Shown in pieces: positions 34,487 through 44,008 of a stretch of 64,000 nucleotides of DNA. The DNA is from Flavobacterium piscisymbiosum. Its GTDB lineage: Bacteria; Bacteroidota; Bacteroidia; Flavobacteriales; Flavobacteriaceae. The stretch covers positions 2,294,001 to 2,358,000 of the forward strand of contig NZ_JAJJMM010000001.1 in assembly GCF_020905295.1 (NCBI RefSeq). Reading direction: 5' to 3'. Made by a program: the position numbers and the translations under genes. Position 1 is the stretch's first letter; every line of letters starts with the position of its first letter. The notes beneath the pieces were generated by a model. That model was not told the DNA's origin. It saw only the letters and a list, made by a program, of their open reading frames with translations, and made no database searches.

Positions 34487-34559
34487 TAGCGGGAACAGGA
34501 CTCGAACCTGTGACCTTCGGGTTATGAGCCCGACGAGCTGCCTACTGCTCTATCCCGCG
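34487..34559 (-). tRNA. Initiator tRNA-Met (CAT), copy A
   Basis: 73 nt on the minus strand, starting CGCGGGATAGAGCAG and ending TCCTGTTCCCGCTA. The anticodon loop is CTCATAA on a stem ending in GGG/CCC, the three G-C pairs of initiators. The first acceptor pair (C1, U72) is unpaired, another initiator mark. T-arm GGTTCGAGTCC. No CCA is encoded. A second identical gene is at 54935-55007. Confidence 0.95.
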
Positions 34560-34571
34560 ATGTTTCGGGTG

Positions 34572-34602
34572 CAAAGATAAGCACTAAATACGGTTATGCA
34601 AA
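34572..34602 (-). promoter_or_regulatory. Promoter of tRNA-fMet copy A
   Basis: Minus strand: TTTG (-33, 34599-34602), 19-bp spacer, TATCTTTG (-7, 34572-34579), 12 bp before the mature 5' end. An exact Bacteroidota promoter. Confidence 0.8.
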
Positions 34603-34686
34603 GAAAATTGTGAATTATTTTTAAATCGATGGAATTTTGTTGTAAATATCTAAAATATAACGGTTTAAATATGTAGAATGTAAAGC

Positions 34687-35211
34687 TTACATTTTATAGT
34701 CTAATAATTCTATGTAAGGATCTCCTTTTAAACCTAATAAAAAAGCAAAAGCAGGCTCTGTTTTGTAACCATTTTGTTTGAGCCTGATAATCTCTAATCT
34801 AAAATTTTCACCTTTCGATTGCAGAATTTGATACTCAATAATCATATGCTTATATCCATTTTGATTTTTGGTTGGAATATTTTGTCCAAAAACTTCGATT
34901 TCAAAATCATCAATTCTAAAATTTGCAATCACAGATTCTTTATTGTCAATTACTGTTTCTCTGATGTTGAATTTAGTTTGTTTTCCAAAAAGCAAATTCA
35001 GTTTTGCTGTAAAATCAGTTTTGTTTTTCCAGTAACAAATAATATCAAGATCGCTGTTTTCAATATCGATATCGATTGGGATTGTGCCAACCAGAATAGG
35101 TTCAAATTCAGCGAGATTCGATAAAATCTTATTTTGAGTTAAGATCTCAAAAGCGCGAATTTGTTTTTGATTTCCCTTTTTTAAATATTCAATAGTACAA
35201 AAGTCTATCAT
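34687..35211 (-). CDS. DUF4269 family protein
   Basis: 174 residues. EFEPILVGTIPIDIDIENSD then LDIICYWKN has the G...DxDxD look of a nucleotidyltransferase-like fold, and the family (DUF4269) is common in Bacteroidota. The C-terminal part GYKTEPAFAFLLGLKGDPYI is also characteristic. No enzymatic activity is known to me. It starts 8 bp after the stop of the GT39-like gene upstream, so the two are co-transcribed. Confidence 0.82.
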   Translation of the reverse strand: MIDFCTIEYLKKGNQKQIRAFEILTQNKILSNLAEFEPILVGTIPIDIDIENSDLDIICYWKNKTDFTAKLNLLFGKQTKFNIRETVIDNKESVIANFRIDDFEIEVFGQNIPTKNQNGYKHMIIEYQILQSKGENFRLEIIRLKQNGYKTEPAFAFLLGLKGDPYIELLDYKM

Positions 35212-35219
35212 TTTATGTT

Positions 35220-36746
35220 TTACTTGCTGTAATTTTTCTCTTCTTTTATCTCGTCTTCAATCCTTTTATTAATGTTAATTTTAGCATTAGTAAAAACAAA
35301 AATAGTGGCTTTGTATTCCCGCGCATATTTATTGGTTATTTGTCCTGCGATAATAGAAGATTGAAAGTAGGGGCTTGTTTCCGCAAATTCAGTACTATTT
35401 TCTTCGGGATTTTTAATTCTGATCAGGTTTTTGTACTGGATATTCAGATCAAACCAGTTCACGTAATCAGCATTAAAAGAAACTGCTTTTATTCCTTTTT
35501 TAGTATAATAATTTATTGCTCCGGCTTGTCCATAATTATCGCAAAGTACAATCGTTTCTTTCTTATTTGGAATCAAAGCATAAACTGAATCTGTTTTTCG
35601 TGCGAGTTCCTTCCAGCCCAACATATCAGCGAAATCCTGCGGCAAATCATGGTCTTTTCCGTCTTCCCAACGCAGCATTCCCAATTTCTTATACTTCTCA
35701 GGATTTTTTATGAAATACTCCGGACTTTTATTAGGGAAAGTCAGATTGTACATCGGAATAAAAAACAATAACGGAATGATGATAAAAACCGGTTTTAAAT
35801 ACTGTTTCCAATCGTTTTGTAGAATTTGAGAGAGAAAAGCAGCGCCAAAAGCAATGTAAATAGGATAGAGACCTATAGCATAATATGCTTTGGCTTTAAA
35901 ATAAATAAAGATAACAAGCGTGAAAACTAGTGATGCAAAAAAGAATTTATATCTCGCAAAAGGTTTGTAAAATAACAAAGCATACAAAGCAGCAATAATA
36001 ACAAAGAAAGAGCCTATAAAAAATAATAATTGTTCTTTTAGAAATCCTAATCGGTCTACGTTTACCAATTGTGTTTCGGACAGTTCTTTCATATGATGTA
36101 CGATCGGAAACTGATTATTGTATTGCCACAATAGATTGGGTAAAATCAGGATTAATCCTAAAATCAAGGCAAAGTATAGTTTTTTTTCGGCAAAAACTTT
36201 TCTTTGGCTGGATAACAAAAGTGCAGGTAATAAACCAATTAACAGAAATAGAATATTGTATTTGTTGAGAAATCCAAATGCAAATACAACAGCGCCTATA
36301 TAAAACCATTTAGGTTTTTCTGTTGAAATATATTGAATGATCACATAATAAAATCCTGTCCAGCACAATACATCTAAAGAGTTTGGCTGATAAAGTGTAT
36401 TGAGTCGCAATAATGTTGAAAACAAAATGCAAGTCGCTCCTAATACTAAAGCATATAAATTGCCTTTTAAAACTTCGATAGTTTTCCAGACAACCAAAAG
36501 TGTCAGAGCGCCGAAAAGAGCAGGGAAGAACTTCACCCAGAAAACAGAATTGCCTAATAAAAATATAATATAAGAAATCCATGAGGTAACTGGTGGAACA
36601 GATAAATAACCCCAGGCCAAATGATGTGCCTGATCCAGATGCAGGTATTCATCGCGCTGCAAATCGTATTCAGGACTTATTAATACATATTGCAAAACAA
36701 ATTTTAGAAGGATAAACCCAATCAGGATTATTGTTTTTTTGGTCAT
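35220..36746 (-). CDS. GT39/ArnT-like membrane glycosyltransferase
   Basis: 508 residues with about ten transmembrane helices. The first loop has the catalytic-type motif QRDEYLHLDQAHHLAWGYLS (DE at about residues 32-33), followed by a PPVTSW segment, as in the PMT/ArnT superfamily that moves sugars from polyprenyl phosphate. The C-terminal about 150 residues are periplasmic. Acceptor and sugar are unknown. It heads a two-gene transcript with the DUF4269 gene. Confidence 0.83.
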   Translation of the reverse strand: MTKKTIILIGFILLKFVLQYVLISPEYDLQRDEYLHLDQAHHLAWGYLSVPPVTSWISYIIFLLGNSVFWVKFFPALFGALTLLVVWKTIEVLKGNLYALVLGATCILFSTLLRLNTLYQPNSLDVLCWTGFYYVIIQYISTEKPKWFYIGAVVFAFGFLNKYNILFLLIGLLPALLLSSQRKVFAEKKLYFALILGLILILPNLLWQYNNQFPIVHHMKELSETQLVNVDRLGFLKEQLLFFIGSFFVIIAALYALLFYKPFARYKFFFASLVFTLVIFIYFKAKAYYAIGLYPIYIAFGAAFLSQILQNDWKQYLKPVFIIIPLLFFIPMYNLTFPNKSPEYFIKNPEKYKKLGMLRWEDGKDHDLPQDFADMLGWKELARKTDSVYALIPNKKETIVLCDNYGQAGAINYYTKKGIKAVSFNADYVNWFDLNIQYKNLIRIKNPEENSTEFAETSPYFQSSIIAGQITNKYAREYKATIFVFTNAKININKRIEDEIKEEKNYSK

Positions 36747-36840
36747 GAAGATTTGGTTTGTAGTTGGTTAATGGTGTAGCTAATATATAATTTATTTTGA
36801 ATGTAGAATAAGACAGATTTCTTTGGTAAATGTTACAAAA

Positions 36841-36870
36841 TAAAAAAGCTCCAGATTTCTCTGAAGCTAT
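36841..36870 (-). terminator. Hairpin of the 14-copy terminator family, after DUF4494
   Basis: AGCTCCAGA / TCTGAAGCT, loop TTTC, 60 bp beyond the DUF4494 stop on the minus strand. Confidence 0.7.
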
Positions 36871-36931
36871 TATTAAAATTCAATATCGTGAATTGAAGTT
36901 GTTTTTTTGGAATTTAGATTTTTTTTAAAGA

Positions 36932-37474
36932 TTATTCCTCTAATGCCTCTTCAAATTCCATGTGGTCGATTTTTTCAACTTCGACAGGTTTAGAAGCTTT
37001 TAGCTTGTTGAATCTTTCTAATTGTTCCGTTTCTCCTTCTTCACCGCTGAAGTAAGGGAAGACATCCATAATTGGAGATTCAGAAACAGCCGGAATCGAA
37101 TATTCGCCCATCGTGCTTTGCATGATATGAAGTGTGTTGTCGTAAGCTTCTCTTACATCATTTGCCTGCACTAACATATACATGTTCGTTTTTCTTTCTT
37201 TACCGCTTTCTTCATCATAAGCCAATAAAGAAACTTTCGATTTAAACCAACGGTCAGCATTTTCAAAAGGATGAATTTCGGCATAATTCGCCACTTTTAT
37301 ATTTGTGATTTTAAATTCTTCACTTATATAAGCTGCCATCTCTTCGTTAATTCTTTTTTCAGCTTCGGTATAGGATAAAGCGTCAACCAAATAAGGTTCT
37401 GTTAGCACTTTTTGTCCTCCCGTTTCGTCTGTCTTTCTATATTTTACTTTGCATTCGTACCAAGTTGCACTCAT
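36932..37474 (-). CDS. DUF4494 family protein
   Basis: 180 residues. MSATWYECKVKYRKTDETGG then QKVLTEPYLVDALSYTEAEK is the typical opening of DUF4494, a small cytoplasmic family conserved in Bacteroidota with no assigned function. The C-terminus is acidic (KIDHMEFEEALEE). It stands alone with a family hairpin as terminator. Confidence 0.85.
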   Translation of the reverse strand: MSATWYECKVKYRKTDETGGQKVLTEPYLVDALSYTEAEKRINEEMAAYISEEFKITNIKVANYAEIHPFENADRWFKSKVSLLAYDEESGKERKTNMYMLVQANDVREAYDNTLHIMQSTMGEYSIPAVSESPIMDVFPYFSGEEGETEQLERFNKLKASKPVEVEKIDHMEFEEALEE

Positions 37475-37690
37475 CTCTATTATTTTTTTAAGGATGTCAA
37501 AGATAGATTTTACAGGAAAATAAATTCTTAAATCCCGAAATAGATATTCACAATTTTGAAGGGAGTTTAGGAATCTTTTGATTATTAGTGATTTAGTTTT
37601 TTAAAGGTCTGTGGTTTTTACTTTGATTAAAATAATAAAGAGGATAACAAAATGATTTACTCAAAAAATATTTTTGCATATATTTGAAAT

Positions 37691-38167
37691 ATGAGTATCA
37701 ATATGAAAAACATTGCCATTAGAAGCGCCAAAAATAGCGACTTGCCTAAGCTTGCAAAATTTCTACAAGTTCTTGTAGATGCAGAACGCCCATTTGACCC
37801 AACTTTAAAGACGGGAGAAATATTTTACTACGATATACAGGAACTTATATTAGATCAAAAAACAGAGGTTTTGGTTGTTGATTATAATAGCGAAGTTATT
37901 GGATGTGGATATGCTCAAATTCGGGAAGCAAACGAATACGAACAACATGAAGTATTTGGTTATTTGGGGTTTATGTTTGTAGATGAGGAGTTTAGAGGAA
38001 AAGGAATTAGTAATTTATTACTTAATGACCTTAAAAAATGGATCTTAAATCAAGGAATAAATGAGGTTAGGTTACAAGTTTATGACGAAAATGAATCGGC
38101 TGTCAGGGCATATGAAAAAGCGGGTTTCAAAAAACTAACTACAATGATGCGTTGCAATATTGGCTAA
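37691..38167 (+). CDS. GNAT-family N-acetyltransferase
   Basis: 158 residues. The acetyl-CoA loop is FVDEEFRGKGISNLLLNDL (R-x-x-G-x-G, about residues 97-115), and the C-terminal VYDENESAVRAYEKAGFKK is the usual motif B end. Start could also be the ATG four codons later. Substrate unknown. It precedes the oleate hydratase by 120 bp on the same strand. Confidence 0.88.
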   Translation: MSINMKNIAIRSAKNSDLPKLAKFLQVLVDAERPFDPTLKTGEIFYYDIQELILDQKTEVLVVDYNSEVIGCGYAQIREANEYEQHEVFGYLGFMFVDEEFRGKGISNLLLNDLKKWILNQGINEVRLQVYDENESAVRAYEKAGFKKLTTMMRCNIG

Positions 38168-38257
38168 GACTTGATTTGGTATCGAATCTTTTTTACAGAG
38201 GGAATTTCGGGATAGCAATAATGAATTTCGGGATGCACATTATCCTTTGGGTAGGCT

Positions 38258-38265
38258 TAACTTTG
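38258..38265 (+). promoter_or_regulatory. Candidate -7 element of the oleate hydratase gene
   Basis: TAACTTTG, an exact TAnnTTTG, 22 bp before the ATG. The -33 box is unclear. Confidence 0.45.
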
Positions 38266-38287
38266 AGTAAATCAAAATAAATTAGTT

Positions 38288-40228
38288 ATGAGTTCTACCA
38301 CTTCAAAATTCGAAAAATTATTAAATGGTTCTAAAGAATATGGAAATGTGAACCACCAACCCGACTCTAGTAAAGAGATTCAGATTAATACACCTGAGAA
38401 AACAATGCCTTTTTCAGATCAAATCGGGAATTATCAGCGCAATAAAGCAATTCCCTCAAAATCATATAAAGACAGTAAAATTTATATTGTAGGAAGCGGT
38501 ATCGCAGGAATGGCGGCTGCTTATTATTTTATTCGCGACGGTCATATTCCGGGCGAGAATATTATTTTTCTCGATCAGTTGCACGTAGATGGCGGATCGC
38601 TGGATGGTGCCGGAAATACTACAGATGGTTATATCATTCGTGGGGGTCGTGAGATGGATATGACGTATGAAAATCTTTGGGATATTTTTCAGGATATTCC
38701 GGCTCTCGAGTTGCCTGAACCTTACAGCGTGTTAGACGAATACCGTTTGGTAAATGATAATGATCCTAATTATTCAAAAGCGAGATTAATTCATCAGAAA
38801 GGACAAATTAAAGATTTTAGCAAATTTGGACTCGATAAAAAAGATCAGCTTGCTATTATTAAACTGCTGCTTAAAAAGAAAGAAGATTTAGACGATATCA
38901 CCATCGAAGATTATTTTAGTAAATCCTTTCTCGAAAGTAATTTTTGGTTCTTTTGGCGCACTATGTTTGCTTTTGAAAACTGGCATAGTTTATTAGAATG
39001 TAAATTATATATGCATCGTTTTCTGCACGCAATAGACGGAATGAAAGATCTTTCGTGTTTGGTTTTCCCAAAATACAATCAGTATGATACATTTGTTACA
39101 CCACTTAGAAAATTTCTTCAGAGCAAAGGCGTGCAAATCGATCTTAACACGCTGGTGAAAGATTTAGATATTCATAGTGATGTAAATGGTAAAGTAGTCG
39201 AAGCCATCATAATAGAAAAAGAGGGCAAAGAAGAAAGAATTCCTGTAGGCAAAGAAAATTATGTAATTGCCACAACAGGTTCAATGACCGAAGATACTTT
39301 TTACGGAGATAATACAACGGCTCCGGCCATAGATTTAAACAAGAACAAAAGCGGAGAAAGTGCTGGTTGGAAACTGTGGAAAAACCTGGCAGCTAAATCA
39401 CCTGTTTTTGGGAAACCGGAAAAATTTTGTGGAAACATCGAAAAATCCTCTTGGGAATCTGCGACACTTACTTGTAAACCTTCTGCATTTACAGAAAAAG
39501 TAAAAGAGTTGTGCGTAAATGATCCTTATTCAGGCAAAACTGCAACCGGAGGAATAGTTACAATTAGCGATTCAAATTGGTTGATGAGCTTTACTTGTAA
39601 CAGACAACCGCATTTCCCTGATCAGCCGGATGATATTTTAGTGATTTGGGTATATGCCCTTTTTATGGATAAAGAAGGTGATTATGTCAAAAAAACAATG
39701 CCGCAATGTACAGGTAATGAGCTTCTGGAAGAATTAGCCTATCATTTAGGGATTATTGATCAAGTAGATAATATTATAGAAAATACAATTGTTCGCAGTT
39801 CATTCATGCCGTATATCACATCTATGTTTATGCCAAGAGCAAAAGGCGATCGTCCGCAAGTAGTTCCTGAAGGTTGTAAAAATTTAGGTTTGGTAGGACA
39901 ATTTGTAGAAACCAATAATGATATTGTATTTACGATGGAAAGCTCTGTGCGAACTGCCAGAATTGCGGTTTACGAATTATTGAATCTAAACAAACAAGTA
40001 CCGGACATTAATCCGCTGCAGTACGATATTCGTCATTTGCTTAAAGCAGCACAATCCTTAAACGATTATGAACCCATAGTAGGAGAGGGACTTTTAAGAA
40101 AATTTCTAAAAGGAACCTATTACGAACATCTTCTGGTAGAAAATGCAGAAGATCCACAAGATCATGAATCCTTTTTTACAGAGCAATTAAATAAATTAAA
40201 ACACTGGATAGGAGGAGTCAGAGATTAA
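38288..40228 (+). CDS. ohyA: Oleate hydratase (MCRA family)
   Basis: 646 residues. The FAD-binding start is [20 protein letters not shown] (GxGxxG, about residues 63-82), and the family motifs include [10 protein letters not shown] and [20 protein letters not shown]. The protein matches the myosin-cross-reactive antigen family over its entire length. It hydrates cis-9 double bonds of oleate-type fatty acids to 10-hydroxy acids; FAD has a structural role. A terminator follows, then an AraC regulator on the same strand, a plausible local regulator. Confidence 0.93.
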   Translation: MSSTTSKFEKLLNGSKEYGNVNHQPDSSKEIQINTPEKTMPFSDQIGNYQRNKAIPSKSYKDSKIYIVGSGIAGMAAAYYFIRDGHIPGENIIFLDQLHVDGGSLDGAGNTTDGYIIRGGREMDMTYENLWDIFQDIPALELPEPYSVLDEYRLVNDNDPNYSKARLIHQKGQIKDFSKFGLDKKDQLAIIKLLLKKKEDLDDITIEDYFSKSFLESNFWFFWRTMFAFENWHSLLECKLYMHRFLHAIDGMKDLSCLVFPKYNQYDTFVTPLRKFLQSKGVQIDLNTLVKDLDIHSDVNGKVVEAIIIEKEGKEERIPVGKENYVIATTGSMTEDTFYGDNTTAPAIDLNKNKSGESAGWKLWKNLAAKSPVFGKPEKFCGNIEKSSWESATLTCKPSAFTEKVKELCVNDPYSGKTATGGIVTISDSNWLMSFTCNRQPHFPDQPDDILVIWVYALFMDKEGDYVKKTMPQCTGNELLEELAYHLGIIDQVDNIIENTIVRSSFMPYITSMFMPRAKGDRPQVVPEGCKNLGLVGQFVETNNDIVFTMESSVRTARIAVYELLNLNKQVPDINPLQYDIRHLLKAAQSLNDYEPIVGEGLLRKFLKGTYYEHLLVENAEDPQDHESFFTEQLNKLKHWIGGVRD

Positions 40229-40267
40229 ATAAAGACACACTTTTGTATTCGAAATAATAATTCAAAA

Positions 40268-40306
40268 AAAAATGACGCTAAGGTTTTGCTTAGCGTCATT
40301 TTTTAT
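40268..40306 (+). terminator. Terminator of the oleate hydratase gene
   Basis: Stem AATGACGCTAAG / CTTAGCGTCATT with a T-tract, 40 bp after the stop. Confidence 0.85.
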
Positions 40307-40429
40307 ACTATTTAGCTGTTATTTTTTCTTAAATCAGTAAGTTTTATAGAGAAATATCAAAGGTTATTGCTTATTTTTATACGTAAATCAGTTTTTCAAG
40401 AACAATAATTTAAGCAATATTTATGCAGA

Positions 40430-41311
40430 ATGGATCAATCTTACGATAAAATAAGCGATACATTGGCCTACTTTGAGGTAGATAATAATTTGCCCTATTA
40501 TGTGTCTTCTGGCAAAAAGCAAATAGATTATCCTCAAAAACCTTTCAGGATGGATTATTATTCGTTGTGTATTTGTACAGAAGGAGATATCGTTATTGGT
40601 ATAGATGGACAGCAGTATTATATTAGTCAATATACATTATTGCTTGCCAGACCGGCAACAATTATTGCTTTTCAGGATATTAGCGATGATTTTAAGGTGA
40701 AATTACTTTTTTTTGAAAAAGAATTTCTGCTAAAAAACATATCAGATCCTTTTATTATTGAGCGACTTACATTTTTTAAAGACAGATCTTACGAACTCAT
40801 TCATCTCAAGGAGCAGGAAGCTAAAAAGTTGATTAAGCTGATGAAATACCTTGAAAATAAAATTAATGCAAAACTTAAGTTTAAAGATGAAATTGTCCGG
40901 ACTATAATCTTTAATTTACTTCTTGAAACGGCTGAGTTTTTACCAGAAGAGAAACCACAAAATGATGTAGTACTTCATAATCCTAAAGAAATCTACTTTC
41001 AATTTCTGAGTCTGGTGATGGAAAATATAAATCAGCATAAAGGAGTCAATTATTACGCTCAAAAATTGCACATTTCAAACAAATATCTGATCCAGATTGT
41101 AAAGAAGGCTGTAGATAAAACCCCTCACGAAATCATCGATGCACATTTATTAAAAGAAGCCGTTGTATTGTTAGGAAATCCTGCGATCAATATAAGCGAC
41201 ATTGCGTATCGATTGCGTTTTAATTCAGTTTCTGCTTTTGGACGTTTTTTTAAGAAACATTCTGCTATTTCTCCTACTGATTATCGTCGTCTGCAAAATT
41301 TGTCGCATTAA
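40430..41311 (+). CDS. AraC-family transcriptional regulator
   Basis: 293 residues. The N-terminal cupin-like half (about 1-160) probably senses a ligand. The C-terminal half has two helix-turn-helix motifs: GVNYYAQKLHISNKYLIQIV (about 204-223) and NISDIAYRLRFNSVSAFGRF then FKKHSAISPTDYRRL. It lies 200 bp after the oleate hydratase; fatty-acid-responsive control is a guess from position only. Confidence 0.9.
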   Translation: MDQSYDKISDTLAYFEVDNNLPYYVSSGKKQIDYPQKPFRMDYYSLCICTEGDIVIGIDGQQYYISQYTLLLARPATIIAFQDISDDFKVKLLFFEKEFLLKNISDPFIIERLTFFKDRSYELIHLKEQEAKKLIKLMKYLENKINAKLKFKDEIVRTIIFNLLLETAEFLPEEKPQNDVVLHNPKEIYFQFLSLVMENINQHKGVNYYAQKLHISNKYLIQIVKKAVDKTPHEIIDAHLLKEAVVLLGNPAINISDIAYRLRFNSVSAFGRFFKKHSAISPTDYRRLQNLSH

Positions 41312-41320
41312 TAATAAAAG

Positions 41321-41355
41321 AAAAAAGCCTCAGATTTCTCCGAAGCTTTATTTTT
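41321..41355. terminator. Hairpin of the 14-copy terminator family (bidirectional)
   Basis: A variant (AGCCTCAGA / TCCGAAGCT) between the convergent AraC and ASKHA-like genes, with A-run and T-run on either side so it can serve both. Confidence 0.7.
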
Positions 41356-41378
41356 TATAAATCAGTAAAAAAGATTTT

Positions 41379-42473
41379 CTAAAAATTAGTATTTACTTTT
41401 TTAGAACGATCTGCAATGTAGGACATTAGCCATGTTACTTGTCCGTCCTTTACAAAATAGATTTTCTTTCCTTCTAAATTTGGAATACTTTCCAGTAAGT
41501 TTGCTAGTATATTATTTGCAGAAATAAGGTATTTCTGGTCGTATGTGCTCAAAACTCTTGCCGCTTCTTTATTGGTTTTAGCAAGATTATTAAGCTTGTT
41601 GAAATTGTTTTTCAGGATCGCATCATAATCAATCACGTCTTGCAGAGTCAAAGGAATATAATGATCCTTTACGTTTTCGTTATAATATAAAGTTGCAAAA
41701 GCCCATACAGCACCTCCGGATAAATATATCTTTTCTTTCTTTAATAAAAGAGGATTGGCATCTAGCATCTCTTTGATCTTCTTGCGCAATACGGTATTAA
41801 AATCAAATGATTTTTCCTGATAGGTTGACATATCATTAACCTGGCTTTGATTTACTACTGTCTTTTTTACAGCATCTGTAAGTGTCATTGTACCAAAGTC
41901 AAGTTCCAAAGGTATAAACTCTAGCTTGTTATCTTCAAGCTCGTCAATGTATCCGCCTTTAGTAGTTTGTGCGCCAATATCAAGTAATGAAGCATTAGAA
42001 TAATCAACAGGCGGGATCGCACCTTTTACTAGTATTTTAGCTTCCTCATCAACATTTATTACATCAAAAGTTTTGCTGGTTAGGGTGCTGATTTTATTTC
42101 TTAAAGCGTCAACGTTGCGGGCAGTTGCAAAAACGGGAGCGGCTACTATAAATACATTTGTTTCAGGAACTTTAAATTCCTCTCTTATTTTCTTCAATTG
42201 ATCGACAACTATAATACTCGTTTTATTGATGTCATCCTGAGGAATTTCGCCAGAAGCAGCAATATGATCAGCAAGACTTATTCTCTCGTTCGAGAAGTAG
42301 AGAATCTTGTAGTCTGCTTTCTTGATATTATTGATCTCAAGCACCGAAGTTTTTATAGCTCTTCGCCCGATTTCAATTCCGACATAAAGATTTTTTTGAG
42401 AAAATGAATTGATGGAAAAAAATAAATTCAAAAGAATAAAAAGCAGGATTTGGGATTTGTTTTTTTTAAGCAT
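41379..42473 (-). CDS. Exported ASKHA-fold (Ppx/GppA-like) protein
   Basis: 364 residues with a signal peptide (LLFILLNLFFSINSFSQ). The mature protein has motifs of the Ppx/GppA, actin-like ATPase fold: YVGIEIGRRAIKTSVLEI (where Ppx has D-x-G-S), NASLLDIGAQTTKGGYI (phosphate-2-like) and KIYLSGGAVWAFATLY. Ppx/GppA enzymes are cytoplasmic exopolyphosphatase/pppGpp phosphatases; an exported version is unusual. The first Asp is replaced by Glu, so activity is uncertain. Confidence 0.6.
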   Translation of the reverse strand: MLKKNKSQILLFILLNLFFSINSFSQKNLYVGIEIGRRAIKTSVLEINNIKKADYKILYFSNERISLADHIAASGEIPQDDINKTSIIVVDQLKKIREEFKVPETNVFIVAAPVFATARNVDALRNKISTLTSKTFDVINVDEEAKILVKGAIPPVDYSNASLLDIGAQTTKGGYIDELEDNKLEFIPLELDFGTMTLTDAVKKTVVNQSQVNDMSTYQEKSFDFNTVLRKKIKEMLDANPLLLKKEKIYLSGGAVWAFATLYYNENVKDHYIPLTLQDVIDYDAILKNNFNKLNNLAKTNKEAARVLSTYDQKYLISANNILANLLESIPNLEGKKIYFVKDGQVTWLMSYIADRSKKVNTNF

Positions 42474-42872
42474 TGGATTTAATTATGGTTATAATATAAT
42501 TTTTAATAACGACTTTAAGATAATTATAGGTGGTATTTATGTGAAAGTCATAATTTTAAATTAAAAATAATGGGTTTCAATATGAGATTGCAAATTTATA
42601 AAAACATTTACGAACATAAACGCAGTTATTAAGAAAACATATTATTTAATTATTAAGGATTGTTTCGACGTTAATGATATGCGATTTTATGTTTTTAACG
42701 TGCTGAAATTGAGTAATAATATACAATTTGCATAACAGTCAGAGACGTTATGATATTTTCGTTTTTAGGTTGAATTTCTTCAAAAAGCAGCCCAAAGCCA
42801 GAGAGATTTGTGTAGTATTGACGATGAAAACCTTGCAGAGACGAGGTTTATTCCTTAATTCTGCTAAGTAAA
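42474..42872. other. 399-bp spacer without a recognised gene
   Basis: AT-rich, no ORF. The last about 90 bp (near 42770-42860) contain GATGAAAACCTTGCAGAGAC then GAGGTTTATTCC, which resembles the GAGACG-type interspersed repeats of flavobacteria. A related fragment, TGTAGAGACGCACAGCAGTG, is at 61687-61706. Confidence 0.4.
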
Positions 42873-43376
42873 TTACGAGAATCTTTCTATCTTAAAATAA
42901 GCCATTTCTTCCTCATCTCTTATCAAATTATCTAACCGTTCAAATCCTGATTTTTGCAGCACATTTTGCGATCCGCTGTTGTTGATATCTGTTATAGCTA
43001 CAACTTCTTTCGTATTTGTATTGGCAAAACTATATTGAGTTAGAGCCTTGCATACTTCTGTAGCAATACCTTTTCCCCAATATTCTCTACTAAGTACATA
43101 GCCAATTTCTATTTGGTTAGTATTGTGTACAAAAATACGAGCAACACACATTCCTATAAAATTATTATTTGTAGTATCGAATATCGCCCAACGACTAAGT
43201 TTTTTCTGTTCATAATTTTCAAGTAATTCATCAAACATTTCCAAATACCTTTCTGGTGAGACAACAGGAAGGTATTGAGTAACCTGATTGTCTTTAAAAA
43301 GATCTAAAAATGTTTGTTGTTCCTGAGGTAAAAATTCTCGAATAATTATTTTCGGGCTTTGATAAAGAGTAGACAT
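42873..43376 (-). CDS. GNAT acetyltransferase, RimJ/RimL-like
   Basis: 167 residues. The acetyl-CoA motif is IGYVLSREYWGKGIATEVCK (W-G-K-G-I-A, about 92-111), followed by ITDINNSGSQNVLQKSGFER, typical of the RimJ/RimL subgroup. Target unknown. It is single-gene, in front of the tRNA-Glu locus. Confidence 0.88.
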   Translation of the reverse strand: MSTLYQSPKIIIREFLPQEQQTFLDLFKDNQVTQYLPVVSPERYLEMFDELLENYEQKKLSRWAIFDTTNNNFIGMCVARIFVHNTNQIEIGYVLSREYWGKGIATEVCKALTQYSFANTNTKEVVAITDINNSGSQNVLQKSGFERLDNLIRDEEEMAYFKIERFS

Positions 43377-43585
43377 GGATGGTCGTTAATATTTGATAAA
43401 TAATTCAGAACTTTTTTACTAAAATATTAGCAGGGTTCTGTTTCGTAATTACAGCCAAATTTACAGAAAATAATAATGTAGAATAATTTTCTGCTCTTCA
43501 AGATATTCTATGATTTTTTATAAAAAGAAAATATTTGGGTTCTTCTATTTTACGAAAGACGATAAAAAGCAAATTGATTTAAAAA

Positions 43586-43620
43586 CAAAAAAGCTTCAGA
43601 TTTCTCTGAAGCTTTTTTTA
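43586..43620 (-). terminator. Terminator of tRNA-Glu; member of the 14-copy family
   Basis: Perfect stem AGCTTCAGA / TCTGAAGCT, loop TTTC, directly 3' of tRNA-Glu on the minus strand. Confidence 0.8.
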
Positions 43621-43621
43621 G

Positions 43622-43693
43622 TAGCCCGTAGCGGAATCGAACCGCTCTTACATGGATGAAAACCATGCGTCCTAACCGATAGACGAACGGGCC
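43622..43693 (-). tRNA. tRNA-Glu (TTC)
   Basis: 72 nt on the minus strand: GGCCCGTTCGTCTATCGGTT at the 5' end, anticodon arm GCATGGTTTTCATCCATG with anticodon TTC, T-arm AGCGGTTCGATTCCGCT, acceptor end ACGGGCTA. No CCA encoded. Confidence 0.95.
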
Positions 43694-43712
43694 TACTTTG
43701 CTATTGCGGGTG

Positions 43713-43742
43713 CAAAAATACAATCAATTTTAAAATACACAA
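43713..43742 (-). promoter_or_regulatory. Promoter of tRNA-Glu
   Basis: Minus strand: ATTG (-33, 43740-43742 plus one), 19-bp spacer, TATTTTTG (-7, 43713-43720), 19 bp before the tRNA. Confidence 0.7.
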
Positions 43743-44008
43743 TAGTTTTTCCGAAAAACTTTTTTTGGTTATCCTGAAAATAGTACCGTTTGAGAGCTTC
43801 GTTCATAAACAGAATTGAGTTAATTAAAGTGTATTTGTTTGATTAATAATTGGTTGTTTTATATCTAAAAAATGGTTTTTTCTTCTTTTGCTAAAAGAAA
43901 AACTTTAAAATAATTTTAGATCTTATTGATAATTATTTGTTTTGAAAGAATATTTTTATGGTTTTGCTTTCGTTTTTTTAGCTGGTTTTTAAAAAATGCT
44001 CATAAAAT

